Source: Afipia clevelandensis ATCC 49720 (GTDB lineage: Bacteria > Pseudomonadota > Alphaproteobacteria > Rhizobiales > Xanthobacteraceae). Taken from it: a DNA stretch of 64,000 nt. The translations under genes and the position numbers were made by a program. Below the pieces are notes generated by a model, which saw nothing but the letters and a program-made list of their open reading frames with translations, had not been told where the DNA came from and did not search any database. This document shows positions 33,183 through 42,860 of this stretch, in pieces (the first letter of the stretch is position 1; each line of letters starts with the position of its first letter). The DNA lies in assembly GCF_000336555.1 (NCBI RefSeq), contig NZ_KB375281.1:1723578-1787577 (forward strand), read 5' to 3'.

Positions 33183-33467
33183 TCAGCGCCACGATGACGT
33201 GCCGTCATCGGTGGACTGCGAATAGCGAATACCGCGCAGTTGCAATTCGCGCTGAATACGGCGGGTCTTGCTGCGCTCGAGCGCCGCGATCATGCGGTGA
33301 AGCCCGTGATCGATGGCCTGTATGAAGCGGTCGAGGCGAACTCGCAGCCGCGCCAGACGAACACTGCATGAATGATGGACAATCGGCGGCGGATTGCGGC
33401 TGATCAGCCAGGCGCGATAATCGTCCTCGGGAAACGGCTTGTTGTTGCGGGTCCATGACGCGGCCAT
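33183..33467 (-). CDS. Hypothetical protein
   Basis: 94 residues with AGGAG before the start. An arginine-rich helical middle (RLARLRVRLDRFIQAIDHGLHRMIAALERSKTRRI). No family recognised. Confidence 0.55.
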   Translation of the reverse strand: MAASWTRNNKPFPEDDYRAWLISRNPPPIVHHSCSVRLARLRVRLDRFIQAIDHGLHRMIAALERSKTRRIQRELQLRGIRYSQSTDDGTSSWR

Positions 33468-33590
33468 GGCGATCTCCTGAAAATCATGACGCGGAAAGTC
33501 CGCGAGACGTTTTCAAGATGAGTGCCAAGGCATAAGGATTCGAGACGAAAAACCCGAACCGCGCATAAAGGCGATGTAAAGCCGCGATGC

Positions 33591-34298
33591 TTACCGGTCC
33601 AGCACCGGATAGTGACGGAAGATGCCATCCTCGTTGAAGGGAATGCGGCGGTCGCTCGCCAGATAGGCTTTGATGTTTGGCCGCGCGGCGACTCTCTCGT
33701 GCAAAGCGATCAGATGCGGCACCTTTCGCGCGAAGCGATTCATGTTATGCGGGAACGAATAGCGCAGGCCTTCGACAATCTGGAACAACGAGAGGTCTGC
33801 ATAGCAAAGCCTGCGGCCATTGAGATACGGCCCGCCGCTGGCACCGATCAGCCGCTCGAAATAGCCGAGGAATTTCGGCACGCGCTCGCTCCAGAATTCG
33901 CCGGTGCGCTTCTTCGCGGAAGGACGCTGATCCTCGTAGTAAAGCGTCGGCCCCAGCGGATGATGGGTGTCGTGAATCTCAACCACGAAATCGGCGATGG
34001 TCAGTTGAAGCTGATGCACCCACAGCCGCTGCGCCTCGGCCTTCGGCGCAAGACCAAGACGCGGCCCGAGATAAAGCAGGATGTTCGCGGTCTGCCCGAT
34101 CACGAGCTTGCCGGCTTTCAGGAACGGAGGCGCGAAGGGCGGCGTTCCCTTCGATGCGTCCATCATCTTCATCATCCGGTTCATGCCGTTGGCGCGCCGC
34201 GCGGCATCGACATAATCCGCGCCCGCGTCTTCAAGCGCCAGGCGAACATATTCACCGCGCCCCTGAATGGTCGGCCAGTAATAGAGTTCGTATCGCAT
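33591..34298 (-). CDS. Glutathione S-transferase family protein
   Basis: 235 residues. N-terminal thioredoxin-like domain (YELYYWPTIQGRGEYVRLALEDAGADYVD, then PPFLKAGKLVIGQTANILLYLG, the cis-Pro/Glu-Ser equivalent region). All-helical C-terminal domain (LGYFERLIGASGGPYLNGRRLCYADLSLFQIVEGL). The interdomain segment is long. Likely glutathione conjugation or reduction; substrate unknown. Confidence 0.87.
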   Translation of the reverse strand: MRYELYYWPTIQGRGEYVRLALEDAGADYVDAARRANGMNRMMKMMDASKGTPPFAPPFLKAGKLVIGQTANILLYLGPRLGLAPKAEAQRLWVHQLQLTIADFVVEIHDTHHPLGPTLYYEDQRPSAKKRTGEFWSERVPKFLGYFERLIGASGGPYLNGRRLCYADLSLFQIVEGLRYSFPHNMNRFARKVPHLIALHERVAARPNIKAYLASDRRIPFNEDGIFRHYPVLDR

Positions 34299-34359
34299 GA
34301 GACCTCACAAACGCCTTCGGCGCGGACAACCGCGCCGAGGTTAACTATCTCTACCGCAA

Positions 34360-35022
34360 TCAGTTCGATGCGAAACAATACAGCAGACCGTCGCCGCCGG
34401 TGCTGCGCAGGTCGGCCTGCGAACATCCGCCATCCGGCCCGCGCGAGCCGTGCGACGAATTCCACGACTTCGACGCGTCGTCATCGCGCAGACCGAGACG
34501 ATCCGAATGACCGACCATGGCCGAGCCCTGCGTGCTGCTCGTCCAGTTCTTGCAGGTCTTGTCGTCACCCGCCGGGAACGCCGTGCCGTCGGGCTGCGAG
34601 CCGGTGAGAATGTCATGACGGTTCGGCTGATCACCGCGCCCGTTGACGACCTCGCCCTTTTCATTCAGCGCGGACTGCTTGGTCAGCGCGTTCGGGCCAT
34701 GCAGATCGGCAACGTCCTTGGCAACAACCGCGCCTTTGGCGTTGGTCCATGGCCCCTTCCCGATCCGGTCGCGGGCGTTAATCGCCGGCTTGCCGTCGGC
34801 GGCCTGCGTGGAGAGATACGCGCGCCAGACTTTGGGGGCACCGGCACCCGCGCCCTGCGCCAGCGTCTGGCACTGATTGTCGGCGCCGGCGAGACCGCCG
34901 AGATTTCCGCCGTTGCCGATTGGCGTGCTGGTGATGAAGAAGCTCATGTTCGTCTGTTGCGCCTGAACGGAAAGCGGAGCGAGAAGGAGCAGCGGCGCGG
35001 CGATCATGAAACCCTTGAGCAT
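34360..35022 (-). CDS. Exported DUF1554/lectin-like protein
   Basis: 220 residues with a signal peptide (MIAAPLLLLAPLSVQAQ, cut near residue 22). The mature part begins TNMSFFITSTPIGNGGNLGGLAGADNQCQ and contains VWRAYLST, NARDRIGKGPW, and a C-terminal DGGCSQADL ... LLYCFA. This is the pattern of proteins often labelled lectin in this order and related to the DUF1554 fold. Extracytoplasmic; ligand unknown. Confidence 0.75.
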   Translation of the reverse strand: MLKGFMIAAPLLLLAPLSVQAQQTNMSFFITSTPIGNGGNLGGLAGADNQCQTLAQGAGAGAPKVWRAYLSTQAADGKPAINARDRIGKGPWTNAKGAVVAKDVADLHGPNALTKQSALNEKGEVVNGRGDQPNRHDILTGSQPDGTAFPAGDDKTCKNWTSSTQGSAMVGHSDRLGLRDDDASKSWNSSHGSRGPDGGCSQADLRSTGGDGLLYCFASN

Positions 35023-35190
35023 TCGTCTCTCCCTGAAATTCTTTTTGGACTATCGCGCGCTGATGCACGCTTAGACGCGCAACATCAACACACAATGCCG
35101 CGATTTATTCCGGGAACGTCACGACAGCGCAAAAAGAAAAAGGCGCCGCGCGAGCGCGACGCCCTTTCATCGATGCGTTCCGACGGACCG

Positions 35191-36153
35191 TCAGGTCGGC
35201 TGGATGGCCGACAGTTCCCACTGGCTTCCGGGACGCCTCACGAACGTCCAGACGTCGGTAACGTCCTGCGGTGCATCGCTGCCCTCGACAATCTTGCCGG
35301 TGGCGCGCTCGACGGTCTTGTCGATCAGGCTGTAGCGCAGAGCGACGGTCGCGTAGTCGGTGGTGCCTTCGCGCCAGGCTTCCGCAAGGTCGCCCTGCAG
35401 CAGCTTGACGTCCGATACCTTGTTGATCACGCCGCGTTCCTTGTTCGCGTTGAGGTCCTCGGTGAAGTAAGAGACCATTTCCGGCGTCGCAAGCGTATGC
35501 AGCTTGCCGATGTCCTCGTTCGACCACGCGGTCTGGATTTCGCCGAGCATGCGCTCGAACGCGTCGTAGTCGTCCGGCTTGATCTCGAGCGGCGCATCGT
35601 TCGAGCCGCCGCCAAGACCGAAGCCGAAGCCCGAGCGCGCATTGGCCATCGGGCCCTGATCCTGCTGCGGAGCCTGACCGGGCGCAGCCGATGCATGGGC
35701 ATAGGCCGGCGCATTGCGGCGCCGCCACCACGACATGACCAGACGCACCACAATGAAGATCAGCGCGAGCTGAAGCATCAGACCGATGATCGACGACAAG
35801 CTGCCAAGGCCACTGAAGAGACCGCCGCCGAACAGCATGCCGAGGAGACCCGCGCCGAGGAAGCCGGCGGCGAGGCCGCCGAGCATGCCCATACCGGGAC
35901 GATTGAAGAAGCCGCCCGCAGGCGCGGTTGCCGGAGCCTTGGTGCCGGGCTGGGTGATGGTCCGGTTCAACGGCTGCGCGGCATTTGGTGCGGTCCGTGT
36001 GGTCGGCGGCGCGGAGAACGTGCGCGAGCCGCGGCTGCCGCCGCCGCCCGGGCGCGCGTCAACCGACGATGAAATGGTCACGGCCAGCGGCATGGCGACG
36101 GCCATAACCACGGCGAGCGTTTTGACGAGTGAGCGCAAGCGCTGCGAAATCAT
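35191..36153 (-). CDS. Tim44-like-domain membrane protein
   Basis: 320 residues from MISQRLRSLVKTLAVVMAVA (GAGGG upstream). Signal-like first helix, a low-complexity P/T/G region, a glycine-rich hydrophobic block (MLGGLAAGFLGAGLLGMLFGGGLF), a second membrane helix (ALIFIVVRLVMSWWRRR) and a C-terminal Tim44/NTF2-like domain (DYDAFERMLGEIQTAWSNEDIGKLHTLATPEM). Family role in bacteria is unclear; probably envelope-located. Confidence 0.87.
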   Translation of the reverse strand: MISQRLRSLVKTLAVVMAVAMPLAVTISSSVDARPGGGGSRGSRTFSAPPTTRTAPNAAQPLNRTITQPGTKAPATAPAGGFFNRPGMGMLGGLAAGFLGAGLLGMLFGGGLFSGLGSLSSIIGLMLQLALIFIVVRLVMSWWRRRNAPAYAHASAAPGQAPQQDQGPMANARSGFGFGLGGGSNDAPLEIKPDDYDAFERMLGEIQTAWSNEDIGKLHTLATPEMVSYFTEDLNANKERGVINKVSDVKLLQGDLAEAWREGTTDYATVALRYSLIDKTVERATGKIVEGSDAPQDVTDVWTFVRRPGSQWELSAIQPT

Positions 36154-36358
36154 GTCTGTTCCCTCTCGGCCCTCAAGGGGCATTGATCCCCGGCTGGCGG
36201 ACTTGCGAACCACCACACGAGGGACAGACCCATAAATGGGCAGCGTCGGAAATAAGGGAAGCGGATAGGTACGATAAGGCCTGCGGCCCTCGGTCGCGGT
36301 GAGGCGTGCCGTCACAGCCTGCGGGCTGGCGCCAAATCCCTGGCCGGGATGACCAAAT

Positions 36359-36383
36359 CCGAGAAACGGTTCCCGCTTCTCGG
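36359..36383 (-). terminator. Hairpin after cckA
   Basis: CCGAGAA pairs with TTCTCGG 11 bases downstream of the arm, just past the cckA stop. No T run, so termination is uncertain. Confidence 0.35.
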
Positions 36384-36393
36384 GATCATGCCA

Positions 36394-38961
36394 TTATGAC
36401 GCCGCCGTCATGGTTTCCTTCGCCGCTGCGACAAGCTGGCTCAGGGTGAAAGGCTTCGGCAGGAAGTTGAACTGCTGGCCTTCCGGCAGGCTCTTCTCGA
36501 AAGCATCCTCGGCATAGCCCGACACGAAGATGATCCGCAGTTCAGGATTGCGCTTGCGCATCTCGGTCAGCATGGTCGGCCCGTCCATTTCCGGCATCAC
36601 CACGTCGGACACGACGAGATCGACCGCGCCTTCCTCCCGCTCCAGCGCTTCCAGTGCGTCGAGACCGTTCTCCGCCTCGATCACGGTGTAGCCGCGCGAG
36701 CGAAGGCCGCGCGCGTTGAGCGAGCGCAGACCATCCTCGTCCTCGACCAGCAGGATGGTGCCCTGCCCGGTGAGATCCGGCGCCTTCGGCTTGGCCGCCG
36801 GTTCGGCAGGTGCTTCACCTGCAACCGCCGCTGCGACATCCGGCACTTTCTCGGCTTCGGGGAAATGACGCGGCAGGAAAATCCGGAATGTGGTGCCTTT
36901 GCCCTGAACCGAGTCGACATAGATAAAGCCGCCGGTCTGCTTGACGATGCCGTACACCGTGGAGAGGCCGAGGCCGGTGCCCTTGCCGACTTCTTTGGTG
37001 GAGAAGAACGGCTCGAAAATCTTGTCGACGATATCCGCCGGAATACCGGTGCCGGTGTCGGTCACCTCGACGCAGACATAATCCGCCGCCGGCATGCCCT
37101 TGAAGTCCCCGCGCTCGGCTTCCTTCGCGGTCACGTTGGCGGTACGCACCGTCAGCTTGCCGCCTTCCGGCATCGCGTCGCGCGCATTGACGGCAAGATT
37201 GACGATCACCTGCTCGAATTGTGAAAGGTCCGCCTTCACCGGCCACAGGTCGCGGCCGTAGACGAATTCGGGCTTCACCTTCTCGCCGACCAGACGCTTG
37301 AGCAGCACATTCACGTCGGACAACACGTCGCCGATATCGAGCACCTGCGGACGCAGCGTCTGCTTGCGCGAGAACGCCAGCAGTTGCCGCACCAGCGCTG
37401 CGGCGCGGTTGGCATTCTGCTTGATCTGCATGATGTCCTGGAACGACGGATCGGTCGGCTTGTGCGCGTTCAGCAGGAAGTCATTCGCCATCATGATGGC
37501 GGAGAGCACGTTGTTGAAGTCGTGGGCGATGCCGCCGGCAAGTTGACCCACCGCCTGCATCTTCTGCGACTGCGCGAAGCTATTTTCCAGCGTGCGCTTT
37601 TCGGTGGTGTCGAGCAGGTAGACGATGGCGGCTTCGGCATCGCCCGCATCGTGCTCAACCGACGTGACGAAGAACTGGCCCCAGCGTTCCTTGGCGCTGT
37701 CCAGCGACGCCTCGACGGGCGCAATGTCGCCCTGTCCGTCCGCCGCCTTGTTGATCGCAGCGACCAGTTCGCCCCGGTCGCGCTCATGGACCACGGCAAA
37801 GATCGACTTGCTCGATGTGCCTGCAGGCGACAAGCCTTGCGTGAGCTTCGCGAAGCGTGCATTGGCGCGGACGATGTTGCCCGCCTTGTCCACGGTGGCG
37901 ATCGCCATCGGCGTGTGATCGAAGAAGCGCATGAAACGCACTTCCGCCGCGCGCTGCGGATCGGAATGATCGTCGCGCGCGCGATTGATTACCAGCGTCC
38001 GCGACGCGCCGGGCGCACCGTCCGCGCCGAACGCCAGCTTGTGATAGAGGCGGACGGGCATGGTCTTGCCGTTGCGCATGCGCAGGTCGAGGTCGAACAC
38101 CTCGGTCTTCACCTCACCTGGTTCCGGCACAATCGAGGTCAGCAGCGCCGCGCCGTCGCCGGACATGATATCGGCGACCTTCAGGCCACCGGACCCGATC
38201 TCCGCGAGATCATAGTCCAGCCAGTTGGCAAGCGTCGCGTTGACGTAGACCAGTTCGCCACGCGCGTTGACCGAGAAGAAGCCGCACGGCGCATGATCGA
38301 GATATTCGATGGCGTGCTGAAGCTCCTGGAACACATCTTCTTGGCGCTCACGATCACGGGTGATGTCCGCCACCGACCAGACCGCGAATTTCGCCTGCCG
38401 CTTTTCGCTGCTGAGGGGGCGCACGCGCATGCGCAGCCACCGGCCATGCGCGGCATCAACACCCGCGACGCGGACTTCCTCCTGCTGGCGCTTGCCCTCG
38501 CGCGCGGCCTTGAGCAGGCGGAACACCGCTTCGGAGACATCGGGATTGCCGATGAAGACACGCTCCACCGGCCGCACGTCGTTGGGACCCGTTGCGCCGG
38601 TCAGCGCCAGATACGCCGTGTTGGCATAGACAATGTGGCCGCGCGGATCGGTCACCGCCAGCCCGTCGAAGGCATGGTCGGCGATGGGCCGCGTCACCGG
38701 GTCTTCCGTCAGCCGATCCGCAAAGCGGACGATGCCAGCGGCAAACGCGAACAGCGTGAACAGCCCCACCATGGCCAGCAAAGCCAGCAGCGCCAGAATG
38801 TAAGGCTGCGCCTGACTGCGGCCGAGGGTCATAAAAGCGACGGCGGCGGCGATGATCGCGCCCGCCACCAACAGGACAAGCAGGATACTGCCGCTCCGCC
38901 GCGCCGGTTCATGGACGGCGGCGAAGGAAGAACGCAGTTCGTTGTCCGTATCGGTCGTCAT
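36394..38961 (-). CDS. cckA: Hybrid histidine kinase CckA
   Basis: 855 residues. In alphaproteobacteria it feeds phosphate through ChpT to CtrA and CpdR, controlling cell cycle and flagellar genes, and acts as phosphatase under c-di-GMP. Two membrane helices (residues 24-46 and 54-78), three PAS-like regions (about 95-200, 218-325, 342-450), HisKA with H480 in GGIAHDFNN, ATPase domain ([14 protein letters not shown] 588-601, DTGTGIP 635-641, GTGLGLS 661-667), receiver with D786 (VVSDVVMP) and K836. Another start lies 6 codons upstream; this one has AGGG before it. Next to flhB. Confidence 0.95.
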   Translation of the reverse strand: MTTDTDNELRSSFAAVHEPARRSGSILLVLLVAGAIIAAAVAFMTLGRSQAQPYILALLALLAMVGLFTLFAFAAGIVRFADRLTEDPVTRPIADHAFDGLAVTDPRGHIVYANTAYLALTGATGPNDVRPVERVFIGNPDVSEAVFRLLKAAREGKRQQEEVRVAGVDAAHGRWLRMRVRPLSSEKRQAKFAVWSVADITRDRERQEDVFQELQHAIEYLDHAPCGFFSVNARGELVYVNATLANWLDYDLAEIGSGGLKVADIMSGDGAALLTSIVPEPGEVKTEVFDLDLRMRNGKTMPVRLYHKLAFGADGAPGASRTLVINRARDDHSDPQRAAEVRFMRFFDHTPMAIATVDKAGNIVRANARFAKLTQGLSPAGTSSKSIFAVVHERDRGELVAAINKAADGQGDIAPVEASLDSAKERWGQFFVTSVEHDAGDAEAAIVYLLDTTEKRTLENSFAQSQKMQAVGQLAGGIAHDFNNVLSAIMMANDFLLNAHKPTDPSFQDIMQIKQNANRAAALVRQLLAFSRKQTLRPQVLDIGDVLSDVNVLLKRLVGEKVKPEFVYGRDLWPVKADLSQFEQVIVNLAVNARDAMPEGGKLTVRTANVTAKEAERGDFKGMPAADYVCVEVTDTGTGIPADIVDKIFEPFFSTKEVGKGTGLGLSTVYGIVKQTGGFIYVDSVQGKGTTFRIFLPRHFPEAEKVPDVAAAVAGEAPAEPAAKPKAPDLTGQGTILLVEDEDGLRSLNARGLRSRGYTVIEAENGLDALEALEREEGAVDLVVSDVVMPEMDGPTMLTEMRKRNPELRIIFVSGYAEDAFEKSLPEGQQFNFLPKPFTLSQLVAAAKETMTAAS

Positions 38962-39045
38962 CGCACCCTGCTCGCGCATGTTCCACAGAGGATGCGCAGG
39001 TCATTTTTGCAGTCTACCTGCCCCTGAGTGCCTGAATCGGGGCCC

Positions 39046-39210
39046 CTGGTGGAGCGGATTTGACATTCGCACCGGCCCCGGCCGCAAATTAGCAATGCGA
39101 ATGTCAAATCCCAAGCTCCACCAGCAATTAATATCTACTCGTGGTCCTTTGATTCTGACATTCGCAAAATAGCCTGCTGCAACGGGATGCGAATGTTAGA
39201 ATCGGACCAC
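39046..39210. repeat. Two tandem long hairpins between cckA and flhB
   Basis: Hairpin A: CTGGTGGAGC and ATTTGACATTCGCA (39046-39071) pair with TGCGAATGTCAAAT and GCTCCACCAG (39096-39124). Hairpin B: GTGGTCC and GATTCTGACATTCGCA (39141-39166) pair with TGCGAATGTTAGAATC and GGACCAC (39188-39210), one mismatch. Both share TGACATTCGCA and the outer-arm, small bulge, inner-arm plan. The same plan recurs at 41825-41989. Confidence 0.85.
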
Positions 39211-39274
39211 TAGCGCAAGGCACATTACGTCCGGGCCGACACCGGCACCAGCCTTGTCAACCGGAGATCGGGCC

Positions 39275-40342
39275 TCAGTTCAGCCCCGCGCGCCGCAGGC
39301 GCATCACGTAACCGATGACTTCGGCAACGGCATGGTAATGCTCGACCGGGATTTCGTCGTCGACCTCGACCGTCGCATGCAGCGCCCGGGCCAGCGGAAC
39401 GTTTTCGACAATCGGGATGTTGTTCGCGGTCGCGATTTCCCTGATCTTGAACGCCATCAGATCGACGCCCTTGGCGACGCAGATCGGCGCGGACATGCCG
39501 CGGTCGTATTTCAGCGCCACCGAATAGTGGGTCGGGTTGGTGATGATCACCGAAGCGCTCGGCACTGCGGCCATCATGCGCTTCTTCATGCGGGCATGGC
39601 GAAGCTGCCGGATGCGGCCCTTAATGTGTGGATCGCCCTCGGACTGCTTGTATTCCTCCTTGACCTCTTCCAGCGACATTTTCTGCCGCTCGAACCACTG
39701 CCGGTACTGGAAGAGGTAGTCGAGCGCGGCGACCAGTGCGAGCATCGCCACGACGGTGCCCATCAACTGAACCGAGATGGTCTTGGTGATGTTCAGGATC
39801 GACATCGGATCGAAGTGGACCATCGCGTCGAGACGAGATCGCTCCGGCCACAGCACGAGGCACATCACCACGCCGACCAGCAGGACCTTGAAGATGCCCT
39901 TGAGGAAATTCGCGCCGGCCTGCTTGCCGAACAGCCGCGCAAAGCCTGCCGCTGGTGAGATCTTGCTGAATTTCGGACTGAGCGGCTCGGTGGAGAATAC
40001 CAGCCGGTGCTGGATCAGGTTGCTGCCGACCCCGGCGATCAGCAGCATCAGCAGCGGCACGCCGAGAACGCCGATCAGCATCAGTTCGAGCTGGCTCAGC
40101 AACTGCAGCAGACCCGGGCCGTCGACACGGATCTGATGCATGTTCATCAGGAGATTGCGCATCGGCGCTTCGATGCCCTGGCTGATCGTCCCCGAGAAGG
40201 ACGACAGCAGCAAGGTGGACGCACCGATCACGAACCAGGTGTTGACCTCCTGACTCTTGGCGACGTCGCCCTTCTCCAGGGCATCGTCGAGGCGTTTTTG
40301 CGTCGGGTCTTGTGTTTTGGATTCCTTGTCGTCGTCCGCCAT
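39275..40342 (-). CDS. flhB: Flagellar export protein FlhB
   Basis: 355 residues. Switch protein of the type III export gate: four membrane helices (residues about 35-55, 85-110, 148-166, 190-212) and a cytoplasmic domain cut between N269 and P270 in the NPTH motif (269-272), which changes specificity from rod/hook to filament. Last gene of the leftward flgB-flgC-fliE-fliQ-fliR-flhB block, 21 bases after fliR. Confidence 0.96.
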   Translation of the reverse strand: MADDDKESKTQDPTQKRLDDALEKGDVAKSQEVNTWFVIGASTLLLSSFSGTISQGIEAPMRNLLMNMHQIRVDGPGLLQLLSQLELMLIGVLGVPLLMLLIAGVGSNLIQHRLVFSTEPLSPKFSKISPAAGFARLFGKQAGANFLKGIFKVLLVGVVMCLVLWPERSRLDAMVHFDPMSILNITKTISVQLMGTVVAMLALVAALDYLFQYRQWFERQKMSLEEVKEEYKQSEGDPHIKGRIRQLRHARMKKRMMAAVPSASVIITNPTHYSVALKYDRGMSAPICVAKGVDLMAFKIREIATANNIPIVENVPLARALHATVEVDDEIPVEHYHAVAEVIGYVMRLRRAGLN

Positions 40343-40363
40343 GGCCTGTCCTCAGTACCTGCC

Positions 40364-41134
40364 TTAACGCGCCGGTATGAGGTCATGGAGGACACCGCCG
40401 AAGTAATCGAGGTAGGTGCCCATCATGGTGGCGATGATCGCCGCGAGAATCAGGAAGCCGGCCAAGATAGAGAGCGGGACGCCGACGAAATAGACCTGCA
40501 TCTGCGGCATCAGCCGCGCCAGCACGCCAAGGCCGAGGTTGAAGACCAGGCCGAAAACGATGAACGGCGCCGACAACTGGATGCCGATCTTGAATGCCGT
40601 CGCAAACACTTTCGTCGCCAGCGCCGCGACATCGCCGCTCGGCAGCAGTTGCCCCGGCGAGAACACGTTGTAGCTCTCACTCAACGCCGCGATGACCAGA
40701 TGATGCATGTCGGTGGCGAACAGCAGCGTCAGCCCGAGCATGGTCAGGAAGTTGCCGATGAGCGCGCCCTGCTGGCCCTGCGTCGGGTCAATGGTCGTCA
40801 CAAAACCGAGTCCGAGCTGCTGCGCAATCACCGAGCCGGCCACCGCCAGCGCCGACAGCGTCACGCGCGCCGTCGCGCCCAGCACAACGCCGATCACGAT
40901 CTCATGCACCATCAGCACCAGGAGCGGCGCCATCGACGACATGTTGACGTTGTAGGCGTTGCGGTGCATCGGCAGCAGGATCAGCGTCAGCGCCAGCGCG
41001 ATCGCCAGACGAATCCGGACCGGAATGTTGGCTTCGCCGAATCCGGGCAACAGCATCACCATGGCGCCAATGCGCGCAAATACCAGCATGAAGGCCGCGG
41101 CGAGCGCCGGAAGCAGCGAGATGTCGATGCGCAT
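40364..41134 (-). CDS. fliR: Flagellar export protein FliR
   Basis: 256 residues from MRIDISLLPALAAAF (another Met 6 codons upstream). Six hydrophobic segments; typical RIGAMVMLLPGFGEANIPVRIRLA and the QLGLGFVTTIDPTQGQQGALIG stretch near the middle. Part of the FliPQR export channel in the basal body. Confidence 0.95.
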   Translation of the reverse strand: MRIDISLLPALAAAFMLVFARIGAMVMLLPGFGEANIPVRIRLAIALALTLILLPMHRNAYNVNMSSMAPLLVLMVHEIVIGVVLGATARVTLSALAVAGSVIAQQLGLGFVTTIDPTQGQQGALIGNFLTMLGLTLLFATDMHHLVIAALSESYNVFSPGQLLPSGDVAALATKVFATAFKIGIQLSAPFIVFGLVFNLGLGVLARLMPQMQVYFVGVPLSILAGFLILAAIIATMMGTYLDYFGGVLHDLIPAR

Positions 41135-41202
41135 GGAAAACCCGCTCCGCAAGGTGTCTCGCTCCTGAACGTCGCGTTCCCGAGCAAGTCCCCGATCATG
41201 CG

Positions 41203-41466
41203 CTAGCCGCCGATGATTCGCGACGATATCCGCAGCATCTGGCTATGCATGGCGTCGGCCATGAACGGCAACGCGAGGACGAGGGTGATGAAGATCGCAA
41301 GGATCTTCGGCACGAAAACCAGCGTCTGCTCCTGGATTTGCGTCAGGGCCTGCACCAGCGAAATCACAACGCCGACCACGAGACCGACCACCAGCAATGG
41401 CGACGACACCTTCACGATGGTCCAGATGGCATCGCGCGACACGTCGAGAACTTCAGCACCTGTCAT
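41203..41466 (-). CDS. fliQ: Flagellar export protein FliQ
   Basis: 87 residues from MTGAEVLDVSRDAIWT. Two membrane helices (residues about 15-38 and 50-73) with the conserved loop ALTQIQEQTLVFVPKI. Forms the export channel with FliP and FliR. Confidence 0.95.
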   Translation of the reverse strand: MTGAEVLDVSRDAIWTIVKVSSPLLVVGLVVGVVISLVQALTQIQEQTLVFVPKILAIFITLVLALPFMADAMHSQMLRISSRIIGG

Positions 41467-41499
41467 ATCAATCCCCTGCCCGCGGGCATGTCGCAAAAA

Positions 41500-41820
41500 T
41501 CAGATCGGCATCCGCATGATGTCTTCGTAAGCCTGGATCACCTTGTCGCGCACCGACACCAGCGTCGACACCGCGACGTCGGTTTCGGCGACTGCCGTGA
41601 CCACGTCCATGACATTGGCCTTGCCCTGCGCCATGGCGATGGTCTGCGCATCGGACTTGCGGCCCGCGTCCATGACGCTGCCGAGCGTTTCCTTCAGCAC
41701 CGTGCCAAACGAAGGTCCGTTCGTCTCGCCGGTCTTGCCGAGGGCGCCCGCGCCTCCTGCGGAATCCATGATTTTGGCAAGGCTGGCATAGGCATTGGCG
41801 GCGACGGATGGCGAAGCCAT
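41500..41820 (-). CDS. fliE: Flagellar hook-basal body protein FliE
   Basis: 106 residues. Joins the rod to the MS ring and export gate. C-terminal ANVMDVVTAVAETDVAVSTLVSVRDKVIQAYEDIMRMPI is the family signature. Upstream of it, between it and flgC, lie two long hairpins (41825-41989). Confidence 0.94.
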   Translation of the reverse strand: MASPSVAANAYASLAKIMDSAGGAGALGKTGETNGPSFGTVLKETLGSVMDAGRKSDAQTIAMAQGKANVMDVVTAVAETDVAVSTLVSVRDKVIQAYEDIMRMPI

Positions 41821-41824
41821 GGGT

Positions 41825-41989
41825 TAGTGTCCTGAATCCGAAGTTCGCTTCATTTTGCGGCATCCTCCCGAGCGAACTTCGGATTCGAAAGGACACTAGT
41901 AAAATATAATTCCAGTGCGGTTTTGGTTCGCAAGTCCGCAACGGGAGCGCGCCGTACAAATAATGCGGACTTGCGAACCACCGCACTGG
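41825..41989. repeat. Two tandem long hairpins between flgC and fliE
   Basis: Hairpin C: TAGTGTCC (41825-41832) and GAATCCGAAGTTCGCT (41834-41849) pair exactly with AGCGAACTTCGGATTC (41871-41886) and GGACACTA (41891-41898). Hairpin D: CCAGTGCGG (41912-41920) and TGGTTCGCAAGTCCGCA (41924-41940) pair exactly with TGCGGACTTGCGAACCA (41964-41980) and CCGCACTGG (41981-41989). They sit inside the leftward flagellar gene order. Confidence 0.9.
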
Positions 41990-41997
41990 TCTCCCTG

Positions 41998-42420
41998 TCA
42001 GGCCTTGAGAATGTCGAGGGTGCGCTGGATCATCCGGCGCGTGGCGGAAATAATGTTGAGATTCGCCTCGTAGGACCGCTGCGCCTCGCGCATGTCGGTC
42101 ATTTCAACCAGCGAATTCACGTTGGGATATTTGACGTTGCCGTTGGCATCCGCCGAGGGATTGCCCGGCTCATGTTTGACCCGGAAGTCCGACGTATCGG
42201 TCTTGATCTTGCCGAGCGTCACCACGCGCGACTCGATGGTGCGGTCGAGTTCGGACGAGAAGGTCGGAATCTTGCGGCGGTAGGGATCGCCGCCCGCGGT
42301 CTTGGCGGTCGAATCGGCGTTGGCGATATTTTCCGAGATCACGCGCATGCGGCCCGCCTGCGCGCGCAGACCGGACGTCGCGATGCTCATCGAGCGGAGG
42401 AAATCGTTGCCGTCGCTCAT
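41998..42420 (-). CDS. flgC: Flagellar rod protein FlgC
   Basis: 140 residues. Proximal rod subunit. N-terminal FLRSMSIATSGLRAQAGRMRVISENIANADS and C-terminal MTDMREAQRSYEANLNIISATRRMIQRTLDIL are the family helices. 29 bases after flgB. Confidence 0.95.
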   Translation of the reverse strand: MSDGNDFLRSMSIATSGLRAQAGRMRVISENIANADSTAKTAGGDPYRRKIPTFSSELDRTIESRVVTLGKIKTDTSDFRVKHEPGNPSADANGNVKYPNVNSLVEMTDMREAQRSYEANLNIISATRRMIQRTLDILKA

Positions 42421-42449
42421 GCTGTTGCTCCCTCACACATGGGCACGCG

Positions 42450-42860
42450 CTAGCGCTTCCCGATTGCCGTTTTCAGCAGCCCGAGGCTGCGGGTGTAGAG
42501 CGAAGTGGCCGCCGCATAGTCCATCTGGTTGGCGGAGACCTTCAGCATCTCGTCTTCCAGATTGACCGCGTTGCCCGCCGGCCGCGTCGCGTAACCGCCG
42601 CGATTGTTCATGTTGAACGTGTCGCTGGTGCCGACCGCCTGGATGTGCCCGGCGCTGGTGCGCGTCATCGCCAGCGACTGCATGCTGCCGGTCACCGCCC
42701 CGGTTCCGCTCGGATCGAACTTCGGCTCGACGAGATCGCGCGGCTTGAAATTCGGCGTGTCCGAATTCGAGATGTTTTCGGCAAGAACGCGCTGACGCTC
42801 CTGATGCCACTGCATCTTGGTGCGCAATGCGGACAACATGGGAAGATCGGTGATTGCCAT
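42450..42860 (-). CDS. flgB: Flagellar rod protein FlgB
   Basis: 136 residues from MAITDLPMLSALRTKMQWHQ (another Met 6 codons upstream). The rod motif RQRVLAENISNSDTPNFKPRDL is clear, and the C-terminus holds DEMLKVSANQMDYAAATSLYTRSLGLLKTAIGK. First gene of the leftward flagellar block; divergent from fliO. Confidence 0.94.
   Translation of the reverse strand: MAITDLPMLSALRTKMQWHQERQRVLAENISNSDTPNFKPRDLVEPKFDPSGTGAVTGSMQSLAMTRTSAGHIQAVGTSDTFNMNNRGGYATRPAGNAVNLEDEMLKVSANQMDYAAATSLYTRSLGLLKTAIGKR

Noticed and set aside
34450-36072. 540-codon open frame antisense to the lectin-like and Tim44-like genes
   Set aside because: Crosses two well-supported genes and the gap between them, with no family features.
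37384-39027. 547-codon open frame antisense to cckA
   Set aside because: Histidine/arginine-rich shadow frame; cckA is certain.
40007-41206. 399-codon open frame antisense to flhB/fliR
   Set aside because: Very Q/H/R-rich shadow frame over certain flagellar genes.
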